A stretch of DNA of 64,000 bases from Thermococcus sp. EP1 (GCF_001317345.1 NZ_JXCG01000001.1:62001-126000), one strand, 5' to 3'. Shown: positions 33,775 through 43,442, counted from the first letter of the stretch. Notes: generated by a model not told the origin, from the letters alone. Made by a program: numbers and translations.

Positions 33775-35637
33775 ATGGAAGATCCATACCTCTGGATGGA
33801 AAACCTAAGTGATGAGAGAGTGTTGAAGTTCATAGAGGAAGAAAACGCACACTTTAGAGAGTTCATTGGAGATATTCCAGACAAACTTATAGACGAGGTT
33901 AAGGAGTACTATTACTTACCCAACATCTGGAGAGCTCAGCTTACAGAAAAGGGAATCTTTGTGCAGATAAACGAAAAGGGCAGACAACTCATAAAACTCT
34001 TCGACACAGGAGAGATAATAGTGGACTCAAAGGAGCTTGAAAAAGAACTTAACGACGAGGTCCTTCTACAAGGATTTACTGTAGATAAAGAAGGGAAAAG
34101 ATTAGCTTACAATTTCTCCATTGGTGGAGCCGATGAAGGAATAACAAGAATAATCGACTTAAAAAGTAGAGAGATCTTAGAGGAGATAAAGCCATCTCTA
34201 TGGGACATTGTCTTCCTTGAGGATGGCTATTATTTTGCTCGCTTCTATAGAAAAGAGAAAACACCCGATGGAATGGAGCCTCCAGCAGAAAGAGTTTTCC
34301 TTAAGAAAGGAGACAAAGAAAGGATGATATTTGGTGAAGGCCTAGCTTCAGGGTATTTTATGAACCTGCAGAAAAGCACAAATGGAAAATGGGCAATGTT
34401 AACAGTTACCTTTGGATGGAACAAAGCCGATATATACTTTGGGCCCATAAATAAACCGGAAGAATGGAAAAAAGTGTATTCAAGCAAAGTCCCCGCTTAT
34501 CCAATAGACTACAAAGATGGAAAGCTCTACATATATACTAGAGAAGGAAAAGGGCTTGGAAAAATAGTCGTGCTCGAGGGAGAAGAAATAAAAGAAATTA
34601 TCCCAGAAAATGAATTTCCCCTTGAATGGGCCGTTATAGTAGAAGACAAGATACTTACCGGCTACATGGTTCATGCATCCTCACTCTTGAGAGTCTTCAC
34701 ATTAGATGGAATCCTTATAGAAGAGATAAAATTTGAGATGCCTGGCCAAGTTCATCCACTTGACAACGATGGGAAAAATGTTCTCCTTAGATATGAAAGC
34801 TTTACAGTGCCATACAGGATTTACAGGTTTAGTGAGAGACTCGAGCTTGTAGATGAAATCAAATTGGGAGACAATTTCAAAGTAGAAGAAAGCTTCGCAA
34901 CTTCAAGAGATGGAACTAAAATCCATTATTTCACTGTTAAGGGAGAAAAGGATGAGAAAAAAGCTTGGGTCTTTGGGTATGGTGGCTTCAACATACCGCT
35001 CTTGCCAAGGTTCTTTCCCCATGCGATTCCCTTCATTAAGAGGGGTGGAACATTTGTTATGGCAAATCTAAGAGGAGGAAGTGAGTACGGCGAAGAGTGG
35101 CACAGAGCTGGCATGCGAGAAAACAAACAGAATGTATTTGACGATTTTATAGGAGTTCTAGAGAAGCTTAAGAGTGAGGGATATAGAGTTGCTGCATGGG
35201 GAAGAAGCAATGGAGGTCTTTTAGTCTCAGCAACACTTGTCCAAAGGCCAGATGTTATGGATGCAGCATTAATTGGATATCCCGTTATAGACATGCTCCG
35301 CTTCCACAAGCTTTACATTGGAAGTGTGTGGATTCCAGAATATGGAAACCCAGATGACCCAAAGGACAGAGAGTTCCTTCTCAAGTATTCCCCATACCAT
35401 AACATCGATCCAACCAAAAAATACCCACCAACACTAATTTACACTGGACTATACGATGATAGAGTTCATCCAGCTCATGCATTAAAGTTTGCAAAGAAGC
35501 TCAAAGACGTTGGTGCATCCGTTTACTTAAGAGTGGAAACAAAGAGCGGACACATGGGGGCCTCAGCGGAAACAAGAGTTAAAGAATTAACAGATGTGCT
35601 GGCGTTTGTGATTAAGACTCTGGGAGTTGAAGTTTAG
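33775..35637 (+). CDS. Prolyl oligopeptidase (S9 family)
   Basis: A 620-residue cytosolic serine peptidase. The N-terminal beta-propeller spans about residues 70-370 and the alpha/beta-hydrolase domain follows. The catalytic triad is visible: S478 in GRSNGG, D561/D562 in YDDRVHP and H593 in SGHMGA. Length and start (DPYLWMENL) match Pyrococcus prolyl endopeptidase. It cleaves short peptides after proline. The ATG at 33775 follows GGTGACTTCG; a start four codons upstream is possible. A TATA-like GTTAAATTTAATAT precedes it. Confidence 0.92.
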   Translation: MEDPYLWMENLSDERVLKFIEEENAHFREFIGDIPDKLIDEVKEYYYLPNIWRAQLTEKGIFVQINEKGRQLIKLFDTGEIIVDSKELEKELNDEVLLQGFTVDKEGKRLAYNFSIGGADEGITRIIDLKSREILEEIKPSLWDIVFLEDGYYFARFYRKEKTPDGMEPPAERVFLKKGDKERMIFGEGLASGYFMNLQKSTNGKWAMLTVTFGWNKADIYFGPINKPEEWKKVYSSKVPAYPIDYKDGKLYIYTREGKGLGKIVVLEGEEIKEIIPENEFPLEWAVIVEDKILTGYMVHASSLLRVFTLDGILIEEIKFEMPGQVHPLDNDGKNVLLRYESFTVPYRIYRFSERLELVDEIKLGDNFKVEESFATSRDGTKIHYFTVKGEKDEKKAWVFGYGGFNIPLLPRFFPHAIPFIKRGGTFVMANLRGGSEYGEEWHRAGMRENKQNVFDDFIGVLEKLKSEGYRVAAWGRSNGGLLVSATLVQRPDVMDAALIGYPVIDMLRFHKLYIGSVWIPEYGNPDDPKDREFLLKYSPYHNIDPTKKYPPTLIYTGLYDDRVHPAHALKFAKKLKDVGASVYLRVETKSGHMGASAETRVKELTDVLAFVIKTLGVEV

Positions 35638-36821
35638 CTTCTATCTTCAAAGGTAGTCTTTATCTCATCATATCTTTTTCTCGCTTTTTCGCGCTCCTTT
35701 TTCCGTTCCCATAAGTTTATCCAAACCACTAACCAACCTACAACAGGAAGCATCACAATCCTCCAAAACAGCCCGTTGTTTATTGGAATAGTATCGTTTT
35801 CATCCAAAATCCCGTCTTCATCCTTATCAAAAAGGGGGTTTATAATAAAACCTACTCCAGCATCTCCATAAGCTATAAATCTTTCATCCGGAGAGAGGGC
35901 AATTCTTCCTAAAGCAATGCCTATTTCTGGGTATAAGAGATAATACATCGTATCATTCCAGACTTCTCTTCCAGACCAGTCAAATATATGCAATGCCGCA
36001 TCGCATACAATGAGATAGTTCTGTGAGATTGCAAAATCTTCTACATGCAAGAAAGTTTTGCCCCAAAGAAAGTTGCCATTCTTGTCATAAACTCCTAAAA
36101 ACTGCCCTTCACGGGAGTAGAAAACCACAACAAGCTTTCCATCATCTGTAAGCCTCATACTATCGACTATCCCTTTCCAAGGTTCAACAATTTTTATAAG
36201 CTCGCCATCTCTGGAAAAGAAATAAATTTTACCCTTCTCAGAGACTGCAACAACTTTTCCATTTGTTGCGACTTTTTCACCAAAATTCAAACTCCAGAGC
36301 TCATTTCCATTTATGTCAAAGACTTTCACTATACTACTATTTTTTATATAGCCTCTCACTACAATTAAATCATTGGCAGTACTCACTGATGTCGCGTTAA
36401 ATTCTCTTCTCCAGAGCTCAGAACCGTTTGGAGAATAAACTACAAGGTAAAAGGGAGAAAATGTGAAGGTGGATTCATTGAACCATTTTAGATCTGCAGT
36501 CCCCAGTGCAATAATTCTCTGGGAGGCATCGAAAGAAGCAACAAAGCGCAGAAGAGTGACATTTCTTAGCACATTGCCTTTTTCATCGATGATAATGAGG
36601 TGAGCATTTTTAGCATCCTTTTCGATATCATTATGTGAGGTCGCAATTACTATTCGACTATCTATAAATTTAATACCTGCAATATTTTCCTCGAAATTTC
36701 CAAAATCTAACCCCCACAACGTGTTCAACACAGGATCTTTTTCTGAGATTAGTTCAGCATAATTAGCAGTATAAAGAGCTAACAAAAGCAGCACAAAATT
36801 GGCAATCCACCTTTTTTTCAC
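35634..36821 (-). CDS. Membrane-anchored beta-propeller protein
   Basis: A 395-residue protein with an N-terminal signal-anchor (WIANFVLLLLALYTANYA), a long stretch of WD/PQQ-like beta-propeller repeats (IIDEKGNVLRNVTL, VYSPNGSELWRREF, VFDINGNELWSLNFG, VYDKNGNFLWGKTF) and then DKDEDGILDEND, an EF-hand/thrombospondin type 3-like calcium loop. A second membrane helix (IVMLPVVGWLVVWINLW) and a basic tail end it, so both ends are in the cytoplasm and the propeller is outside. The GTG at 36821 follows GGTGGGATCT. Its stop overlaps that of prolyl oligopeptidase. Function unknown; perhaps binding of surface ligands. Confidence 0.75.
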   Translation of the reverse strand: MKKRWIANFVLLLLALYTANYAELISEKDPVLNTLWGLDFGNFEENIAGIKFIDSRIVIATSHNDIEKDAKNAHLIIIDEKGNVLRNVTLLRFVASFDASQRIIALGTADLKWFNESTFTFSPFYLVVYSPNGSELWRREFNATSVSTANDLIVVRGYIKNSSIVKVFDINGNELWSLNFGEKVATNGKVVAVSEKGKIYFFSRDGELIKIVEPWKGIVDSMRLTDDGKLVVVFYSREGQFLGVYDKNGNFLWGKTFLHVEDFAISQNYLIVCDAALHIFDWSGREVWNDTMYYLLYPEIGIALGRIALSPDERFIAYGDAGVGFIINPLFDKDEDGILDENDTIPINNGLFWRIVMLPVVGWLVVWINLWERKKEREKARKRYDEIKTTFEDRS

Positions 36822-36855
36822 AGATCCCACCACTATCTTTGGCTCGTTGACATAT

Positions 36856-39447
36856 TTAAGCTTTTTCTTCTATTAGTTTCATTATTTTACTATGCAGCTG
36901 CTTAATCAACTCTCTCCTATCTTCCATCAGCACAACATCACTAGCTCCAATCACTTCAAGGTTAAAGGCAAAAGGTGATGGCAGTTCATTATGCTCTACT
37001 ACCACTTTTATCTTACCTTCCCTTACCCAGCTCAAGAAAATTTCCGCATTCTCTATATCCATTTTATCCTCCATTATCTCACGATAAACCTCTTTGAGAA
37101 GTGGGAACTCTGGATAATTTTTCTTTAAAAGTCTCAATAAAGTCTGTGCATTGAGTTGTTGTCTACTTAGGCTCTTCTTCCGTCCCATGTAACGCCTTAA
37201 TATTAGTAATCCTCTGTTGGCTACGTGTCTAAAACGCCTCTTCAAAAGCTCTGTATTATCCAAGGCCCTTTTCAGAGTTTCCCTCAAATCTTCTACTTGG
37301 AAAAGTTCTTTGACTTCATTTTCACTTAGAACTTTTTCTTTCGGCAAGATGAGCATAAATCCATTATCACTTATAGCTATCCCCACATTGCATCTCTTTT
37401 TCTTACTAATCAAATAAGCAAAGGCCCTGCTTAAGGCTTCATTGGCCCTCCTACCTATCAAGGTATGGAAGAAGTATTTTGCCCTTCTTTCGTCAAAGAC
37501 CTCTTCAACAAGAATTATCTCATCCTCAGGAACGGTTGAATACCTTGCTTGTTCTCTAAAATATCCCATAATGGCCTTTGCCGCTTTCTCGTCTATCTGG
37601 TATTTCTTCATCAGAAAACTCTTGGCTCTTTTGTTATCTAGGAGATCTTTAACCTCCCTCCTAAATCTTTGAACATCTAATGCAAGGTCAAAACTCAAGG
37701 GGAGCATTTCGGAAAACCAAGCTGGAATTGTAGGCTTTGCCCCCTCTTTGGGTTGAACATAAATTCTATTGGCCCTAGATTTCCTAAACTCATACGTCCT
37801 TCCAGATAAAACAAAAATATCTCCTGGCATTAGTCTTTCAGCAAATTCTTCTTCAACAGTGCCTATAAAATGTTTATCAAGAGTAAAGACCTCGATCTTA
37901 GCCTCATCAGGAATTGTACCTGTATTCATGTAATAAATAGCCCTCGTCATTTTGCCTCGTCTACCGAATTTACCCTCTTCTTCATCTAACCATACTTTCG
38001 CATAGACCCTTTTCTCTTCTAACCCTGCGTATTCTCCTGCCAAGTAGCGCAAAACAGACATAAAATCTTCAAAACTCAAGTTACGATAGGGATAGGACCT
38101 TCTCACGAGATTATACGCTTCCTCTATATCCCAGACCCTTTCCAGGGCCATTCCAAGAACATGTTGCACAAGAACATCCAGCGGGTTCTGAGGAATTTTA
38201 ATTCTATCAAGCCGTCTATTCCTTGCGTTGTGGGCTAAGACTGTACATTCTACCAGATCATCCCTATCCAAAACAAGAATTACTCCCTTACTGATCTCAT
38301 GCAATCTATGACCTGCTCTTCCAATTCTTTGCAAAGCTCTATTCACACTTTTTGGTGATCCTATTAAAATAACTAAGTCAATACTTCCAATGTCAATCCC
38401 AAGTTCTAGGGAGGTACTAGAGACTACCGCTTTGAGTTCTCCCCTCTTTAGTTTCTCCTCTACCTCAAGCCTAACATCTCTAGAAAGACTTGAATGATGG
38501 GTTTCAATTAATTCAGCATATTTTGGATATTTTTTCTTGAGGTGGTAAGCAACTCTTTCGGCACCACTTCTAGTATTCGTGAATATTAGAGTTGTTCTGT
38601 GCTGTTCTATGAGTTCGTCCAAACGTTTGTATAGAGCTTCACTAAGCTCACTCGCAGGAGAATATATGAGATCCTCAACAACACTCTCTACGACAATTTC
38701 AGTTTGCTTTGCAAAACTCACATCCACAATTAGTCCTGAACGAGGTGTACCATCCTCATTAAAGCCAAAAACGAACTTGGCAACTTCTTCAAGAGGGTGA
38801 ATCGTTGCACTAAGACCAATCCTCACAAAATCACCGGCCAAATTTTGAAGTCTCTCAAGACTGAGGGCTAAGTGAGTACCTCTCTTATTTTCAGCCAGAG
38901 CATGAACTTCGTCTACAATTACGTATTTAACTGTTTTTAACCTTTGACTGAATTTAGGAGCATTTAGAGCTATTGCTAAGCTTTCTGGAGTTGTGATCAA
39001 AATATGAGGTGGTTTTTTCACCATCTTTTGCTTTTCATAGCTCGAGGTATCACTTGTCCTTACTGCAACTCTTATCTCCGGCAACTCATAACCTAAAGTC
39101 TTTGCAACCTCCCGTATTTCCCTAAGAGGTTCCTCCAAGTTCCTCCGTATATCATTATTTAAAGCTCTGAGTGGGGAAACATAAAGGACGTAAATTTTAT
39201 CCTCGAGTTCCTCCTTTTTTCCTAGGAGAACAAGCTCATTTATAGCTGCTAAGAAAGCGGATAGGGTTTTCCCACTACCTGTTGGTGAAGAAATCAAAAC
39301 ATTTTCTCCTTTATGAATCTCTACCACGGCATAACGCTGAGGGGGTGTGAACGTCCCAAATTTCTCTCTAAACCACTTTCTAATCGGCTCATCAAGTATG
39401 GCATATATTTCATCATCCGAGTATTCTCTATCGGCAAAACTTATCAT
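36856..39447 (-). CDS. Lhr-type ATP-dependent helicase
   Basis: An 863-residue superfamily 2 helicase of the Lhr class. RecA domain 1 has Walker A SPTGSGKT (54-61) and the DEVH box (179-182) in VIVDEVHALAENKRGTH; domain 2 has FTNTRSGAERVAYHL and the arginine-rich QRIGRAGHR. A winged-helix and the Lhr-specific beta-barrel domain follow, ending near residue 860; the length corresponds to the Lhr core without the bacterial C-terminal extension. It moves 3' to 5' on single-stranded nucleic acid and is linked to DNA or RNA repair in archaea. AGAGG stands before ATG. Confidence 0.93.
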   Translation of the reverse strand: MISFADREYSDDEIYAILDEPIRKWFREKFGTFTPPQRYAVVEIHKGENVLISSPTGSGKTLSAFLAAINELVLLGKKEELEDKIYVLYVSPLRALNNDIRRNLEEPLREIREVAKTLGYELPEIRVAVRTSDTSSYEKQKMVKKPPHILITTPESLAIALNAPKFSQRLKTVKYVIVDEVHALAENKRGTHLALSLERLQNLAGDFVRIGLSATIHPLEEVAKFVFGFNEDGTPRSGLIVDVSFAKQTEIVVESVVEDLIYSPASELSEALYKRLDELIEQHRTTLIFTNTRSGAERVAYHLKKKYPKYAELIETHHSSLSRDVRLEVEEKLKRGELKAVVSSTSLELGIDIGSIDLVILIGSPKSVNRALQRIGRAGHRLHEISKGVILVLDRDDLVECTVLAHNARNRRLDRIKIPQNPLDVLVQHVLGMALERVWDIEEAYNLVRRSYPYRNLSFEDFMSVLRYLAGEYAGLEEKRVYAKVWLDEEEGKFGRRGKMTRAIYYMNTGTIPDEAKIEVFTLDKHFIGTVEEEFAERLMPGDIFVLSGRTYEFRKSRANRIYVQPKEGAKPTIPAWFSEMLPLSFDLALDVQRFRREVKDLLDNKRAKSFLMKKYQIDEKAAKAIMGYFREQARYSTVPEDEIILVEEVFDERRAKYFFHTLIGRRANEALSRAFAYLISKKKRCNVGIAISDNGFMLILPKEKVLSENEVKELFQVEDLRETLKRALDNTELLKRRFRHVANRGLLILRRYMGRKKSLSRQQLNAQTLLRLLKKNYPEFPLLKEVYREIMEDKMDIENAEIFLSWVREGKIKVVVEHNELPSPFAFNLEVIGASDVVLMEDRRELIKQLHSKIMKLIEEKA

Positions 39448-39507
39448 GCCTCTTCACTCATCCTATATAACGAGGCCTTAAAAATTTTCATCCGATTTTC
39501 GAACAAA

Positions 39508-39518
39508 AGCATTTAAAT
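39508..39518 (+). promoter_or_regulatory. TATA box of a leaderless gene
   Basis: CATTTAAATAT ends about 20 bases before the ATG at 39540, and no ribosome site lies between, so the transcript of the 96-residue protein probably begins at its start codon. Confidence 0.5.
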
Positions 39519-39539
39519 ATTCATAACGAAATTGAAAAA

Positions 39540-39830
39540 ATGAGAACCATGGAGAAGATTTCAAAAGTAATTGAAGAATTTAACAGATTACATGGAAACG
39601 AGGCACATGCAAAGCTAAAAGAGATTAAAGGTGAAGAAGTTATAATCGAGTTTGAAGGCTCATTCTGCAAGACTTGTGGGCTTTTTGACTACTTTGAGGA
39701 TATAAAATGGGAAGCGATGGAATTTGGGATAATTGTAGAACCAATTGAAATTTTAGAACTTGAAGAAAAATTTGAAACAGGAAAATATTCCGTAAAATAC
39801 AAAGTTCAAACAAGAGACACCAAAGAATAA
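39540..39830 (+). CDS. Small protein with NifU-like CxxC region
   Basis: A 96-residue cytosolic protein. The middle (EVIIEFEGSFCKTCGLFDYFED) has a strand followed by CKTC, which resembles the Fe-S binding GxCxxC loop of NifU C-terminal domains, but the family match is weak. No ribosome site precedes the ATG at 39540, in keeping with a leaderless message; an ATG three codons in is the alternative. Its last 25 bases overlap the convergent permease gene. I would call it unknown with a possible metal or cluster site. Confidence 0.65.
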   Translation: MRTMEKISKVIEEFNRLHGNEAHAKLKEIKGEEVIIEFEGSFCKTCGLFDYFEDIKWEAMEFGIIVEPIEILELEEKFETGKYSVKYKVQTRDTKE

Positions 39831-40918
39831 ACAAAAACCATGAGAAATATCAGGCCAGACAAATACACTACCCCATGAGGGATGTGCAAATGGAAATTCA
39901 CTTCTTTTTTCTTCACTTTAAGGTACATGAGGGTTGGAAGTATCCCAGCATAAATTACTCCTCCAAAGGTTCCTGCAAGCCATAGAGCATTTACAAAGCT
40001 TTTAAGACCAGCAAAATATATTGCCAAAGGCGGTGCGACTGCTAAGAGCCATGAACTTATCTTACTGCACCCAAGCATTTCCCTAATGTTATCCATCTGA
40101 GAAAGTGCTATTCCTATATAACTTGTACATATGGCTGCTAAGGGCAATAATAGGCCAAGCCACCTACCTAAAGAACCATAAAGACCTTCAAGTACTTTTG
40201 TTGCTAGCTCAGGAGTCTCAGGCCCAAATGCACCAATAAAAGCCAAGATGAAAAGAGCATAGAGTATCATTGGAGTGAGATACCCTACAAAAACTGCTTT
40301 TGTTGTAATTCTGACATCTTTAAGCCCCTTCAGAAGCTCAGGGATTACCATATGGCTAACGTAGGCAAATAGTGCTACTCCTACTCCACGTAGAGCAGCG
40401 GAGGAGTTTGCATACTTTATATTTTCTGGAGAAATGTTCCCAAAGACAAGCACTATTGAAATGACAATGGCAGAAAGAAGAACTCCATTGAGAATTAATT
40501 CGGCCTCTCCAGAAGTCTTAAGGCCCATAAATACAATTAAACTCATTACTATCCAGAATATCACCGCAACAATTTCTGCCCTAATTCCAAGTAACGAAGA
40601 GAGTATATCCGCACTCCCTGCTATGTATGCTATAAGAGCCCCATAAGCTAAGATTGAGATGCTCATGAACATTAGAATCCCACCAAATTTTCCGAGATGC
40701 TCTTCGGTAAGCTTTGAAAGACTTTTTCCTTCACTCTTAGAGGCAACTTCCAAAACAAATAATGCAGTTAGAAGTGTTAAAAGGCCCGTAAGAATTATCA
40801 CAATAACTCCCAATATCGGTCCAGCCTCTCTTAGAGCATATGGCAAACCCAAAACACCAGCTCCAATTTGAGTCCCTATTAGTATTGCGCTTGCTTCAGC
40901 AAGTGTCAGCCTCTTCAT
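39806..40918 (-). CDS. Aromatic amino acid permease (HAAAP-like)
   Basis: A 370-residue carrier with about eleven membrane helices. The start LTLAEASAILIGTQIGAGVLGLPYAL is the amino acid/auxin permease-like signature found in tyrosine and tryptophan permeases, in which GAGVLGLP breaks helix 1 for substrate binding. GGTGGGAGC precedes ATG. An operator-like palindrome lies between its TATA box and start. In a peptide-fermenting organism it would import aromatic amino acids, the substrates of the ior pathway encoded 14 kb away. Preference among Tyr, Trp and Phe is not decided. Confidence 0.82.
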   Translation of the reverse strand: MKRLTLAEASAILIGTQIGAGVLGLPYALREAGPILGVIVIILTGLLTLLTALFVLEVASKSEGKSLSKLTEEHLGKFGGILMFMSISILAYGALIAYIAGSADILSSLLGIRAEIVAVIFWIVMSLIVFMGLKTSGEAELILNGVLLSAIVISIVLVFGNISPENIKYANSSAALRGVGVALFAYVSHMVIPELLKGLKDVRITTKAVFVGYLTPMILYALFILAFIGAFGPETPELATKVLEGLYGSLGRWLGLLLPLAAICTSYIGIALSQMDNIREMLGCSKISSWLLAVAPPLAIYFAGLKSFVNALWLAGTFGGVIYAGILPTLMYLKVKKKEVNFHLHIPHGVVYLSGLIFLMVFVYSLVSLV

Positions 40919-40931
40919 GCTCCCACCACTG

Positions 40932-40956
40932 GTGAAAAAAGTTTCACAAATATAAA
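40932..40956 (-). promoter_or_regulatory. Operator-like palindrome and TATA of amino acid permease
   Basis: GTGAAA (40932-40937) and TTTCAC (40942-40947) form an inverted repeat with four bases between. It directly follows the minus-strand TATA element (TTTATATTTG, about 40947-40956), so a bound protein would cover the transcription start. Confidence 0.5.
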
Positions 40957-41107
40957 AGTCTTGCTATATGTAAAAAAGAGTCCTCTAAAAGACAAGTAAA
41001 TGCACCAAAGGACACTTAAATACATTTAACAATAAAAGCAGAATAAAGGTGATTTAAGCATATATCATCGAAATTCTCTTAGTTCTAAAGACTTTCAAAA
41101 GGTTAAG

Positions 41108-41150
41108 GGAGGAAGATACATGTAGGGTCCTCCAGAAGAATTTTATACTT
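41108..41150 (+). promoter_or_regulatory. Inverted repeat and TATA box of the cDPG operon
   Basis: GGAGGA (41108-41113) and TCCTCC (41128-41133) are exact inverted arms separated by 14 bases, directly before the TATA element TTTTATACTT (41141-41150). The operon start codon is at 41179 with GGTGGAAAA upstream. The rest of the gap from 40957 shows only AT-rich sequence. Confidence 0.5.
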
Positions 41151-41178
41151 AAACTAACTAAATCTCTATGGTGGAAAA

Positions 41179-42483
41179 ATGAGAATGGTGCTGATAGATG
41201 GGGAGCACTATCCCGATGTAACTGCATGGGCCATTAAAAAGCTTGGAAATGTTTCCTGTGCAGTGTTCTTAGGGGGTACTGAGAAGATAGGAGATATTAA
41301 ATCCCTAGAAAAAGAGATAGGGGTTAAACTTTATCATGAGGATAATTACCTATCAGCAATTAAGAAAGCGATTAGAGAGAATATAATCGAAGAAGTCATA
41401 GACCTGAGCGATGAACCTGTTGTAAATTATGAAGACAGATTTAGGATAGCTGCCCTTTTATTGAAACTTGGCATTAAATATAAGGGTGCAGACTTTGAGT
41501 TCTTCCCCAAGAAATTAAAGAGGATGAACAAACCTACGCTCACAATCCTTGGAACTGGAAAAAGAGTAGGAAAAACCGCTGTAAGCGGATTTGTTGCAAG
41601 AACCCTTAAGGAGATTGCAAAACCTATAATCGTAACAATGGGACGAGGAGGGCCAGAAGAACCAGAGATAATAGAAGGAGACAAGCTTGAGATAACTCCT
41701 GAGTTTCTCATTAAAATAACTGAATCAGGAAGACACGCAGCATCAGACCACTTTGAAGATGCTTTAACAGCAAGAGTGTTAACAATAGGATGCAGAAGAT
41801 GTGGTGGAGGAATGGCAGGTTTTAGCTTCTTTGACATAGTTGACAAAGGTATAAAGCTAGCCGAAGAACTCGAAGGGGACATAGTCATACTTGAAGGTAG
41901 TGGAGCAACTTTTCCAGCAGTGAAAGCCGATAAATACATCACTGTTGTCGGAGCACCACAAAAACTTGAGTTCATTAAGAGCTATTTTGGCCCATTTAGA
42001 GTGGCACTGGCAGATTTGATTATAGTGACTCTTGCAGACATGATAAATGAAGAAAAACTTAGAGTCCTCAAGAAACTCCTAAGTGAAATAAACCCAGAAG
42101 CCGATATCCATTTAACCGCATTCAAACCAAGGCCGTTGGGAGAAGTAGCAGGAAAAAAGGCAATTCTCATTATGACAGCACCTTCAGAAGGTCTAGAAAA
42201 AGCAGCTAAACACTTGGAAGAATCCTATAATGTAGAGATCATTGGTAAAAGCCATAATTTAGCCAACAGACCAAAGTTAAAGGAAGATTTGAAACGTTTT
42301 AGTAATTATGATACAGTTCTTGTAGAACTAAAAGCTGCTGCCGTGGACGTTGTCACAAGAGAAGCCCTCAAACAGGGGAAAGAGGTTATATATCTCGATA
42401 ACGAACCAATTAATATAGATGGAAAAGATTTGAGGGACTCTGTGTTGAAGATAGGGCGAGACCTCAAGGGGGTTCAAAGATGA
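41179..42483 (+). CDS. cpgS: Cyclic 2,3-diphosphoglycerate synthetase
   Basis: A 434-residue protein. It starts RMVLIDGEHYPDVTAWAI, has a P-loop GTGKRVGKTA at about 125-134, then TMGRGGPEEPE and DIVILEGSGATFPAVKAD. This is the pattern of cyclic 2,3-diphosphoglycerate synthetase, which uses ATP to close an intramolecular phosphoanhydride in 2,3-diphosphoglycerate. The product is a thermoprotectant and phosphate store in hyperthermophilic methanogens. The next gene, overlapping by four bases, encodes the kinase that makes the substrate, which confirms the pathway. GGTGGAAAA precedes the ATG. Confidence 0.9.
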   Translation: MRMVLIDGEHYPDVTAWAIKKLGNVSCAVFLGGTEKIGDIKSLEKEIGVKLYHEDNYLSAIKKAIRENIIEEVIDLSDEPVVNYEDRFRIAALLLKLGIKYKGADFEFFPKKLKRMNKPTLTILGTGKRVGKTAVSGFVARTLKEIAKPIIVTMGRGGPEEPEIIEGDKLEITPEFLIKITESGRHAASDHFEDALTARVLTIGCRRCGGGMAGFSFFDIVDKGIKLAEELEGDIVILEGSGATFPAVKADKYITVVGAPQKLEFIKSYFGPFRVALADLIIVTLADMINEEKLRVLKKLLSEINPEADIHLTAFKPRPLGEVAGKKAILIMTAPSEGLEKAAKHLEESYNVEIIGKSHNLANRPKLKEDLKRFSNYDTVLVELKAAAVDVVTREALKQGKEVIYLDNEPINIDGKDLRDSVLKIGRDLKGVQR

Positions 42484-43379
42484 TAATCGTAATCGATCCT
42501 GAAAAAAAGACAAAAATCCCTTTTTCCAGAGGAATCCTCACTAGATCTATAACTTCCACCGGTGTTGATGTTGGTATAGCTTATTCTATAGCTGCTGAGA
42601 TAGTAAAGGATCTGGAGAGAAGAAAGGTAAAACTGATAACAAAAGATGAAATCAGAGAGATAGCGTATAAAAAGCTTCTAGAGCACGGTCTAAAGGATGC
42701 CGCAAGAAAATACCTCTTTTGGCACGAACTTAGAAAGCTAAAGTACCCAATGATAATACTTCTTGGCGGAGCAACGGGAGTTGGAAAATCCACACTTGCA
42801 ACCGAGCTAGCATTTAGACTAGGAATAAGAACCGTGATAGGCACGGATACCGTTAGAGAAGTTATGAGAAAAATGATTAGCAGAGACCTCCTTCCTGCAA
42901 TCCATACTTCCTCATTTTTAGCTTGGAGAGAACTTAGAAATGTACCAAGAGATGTAAATCCCCTTATTTATGGATTTGAAAGCCAGGTAAGATACATAAG
43001 CGTTGGAATTAACGCAGTCATAGAACGTTCATATAACGAAGGATTCAACACGATAATAGAGGGAATTCACCTCGTCCCGGGGTATCTAACACTTAACGAA
43101 AGAAGTTTTATGTACATGATAACTGTAAGAAGTCTTGAAGCTCTTGAAGCAAGATTTTACGAAAGAGCACGTTACAGCCTTCGACCTGCCGAATACTATG
43201 TGAAAAATATCGAAGATATTATCCACATTCAAGACTACTTAGTCAAAAAAGCGAAAGAACATGGAGTCCCCATAATAGAGAATATTGAGCTCGAAGAATC
43301 CATAAACACTATAATGACCCATCTAATGAAAGAGATACCCAAACGACTTAAGGAAAGAGGGATTAAATTAGAAATCTAA
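42480..43379 (+). CDS. pgk2: 2-phosphoglycerate kinase
   Basis: A 299-residue protein with an N-terminal ATP-cone-like domain (1-85; SRGILTRSITSTGVDVGIAY) and a P-loop kinase domain with GGATGVGKST at 96-105, followed by IGTDTVREVMRKMI and IIEGIHLVPGY. It phosphorylates 2-phosphoglycerate to 2,3-diphosphoglycerate, the substrate of the upstream synthetase. Start and stop overlap by four bases, so the two enzymes are coupled. The first domain may allow control by nucleotides. Identification is strong from domain order and operon. Confidence 0.92.
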   Translation: MIIVIDPEKKTKIPFSRGILTRSITSTGVDVGIAYSIAAEIVKDLERRKVKLITKDEIREIAYKKLLEHGLKDAARKYLFWHELRKLKYPMIILLGGATGVGKSTLATELAFRLGIRTVIGTDTVREVMRKMISRDLLPAIHTSSFLAWRELRNVPRDVNPLIYGFESQVRYISVGINAVIERSYNEGFNTIIEGIHLVPGYLTLNERSFMYMITVRSLEALEARFYERARYSLRPAEYYVKNIEDIIHIQDYLVKKAKEHGVPIIENIELEESINTIMTHLMKEIPKRLKERGIKLEI

Positions 43380-43442
43380 CAACAAAAATCCTTTTATCTT
43401 TAAACAAATATTATTTTCATAGATCCCATTATGGTGATTCAG

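Noticed and set aside
42900-43379. Reading pgk2 as a plain adenylate/shikimate kinase
   Set aside because: The N-terminal ATP-cone-like domain and the operon with cDPG synthetase favour 2-phosphoglycerate kinase.
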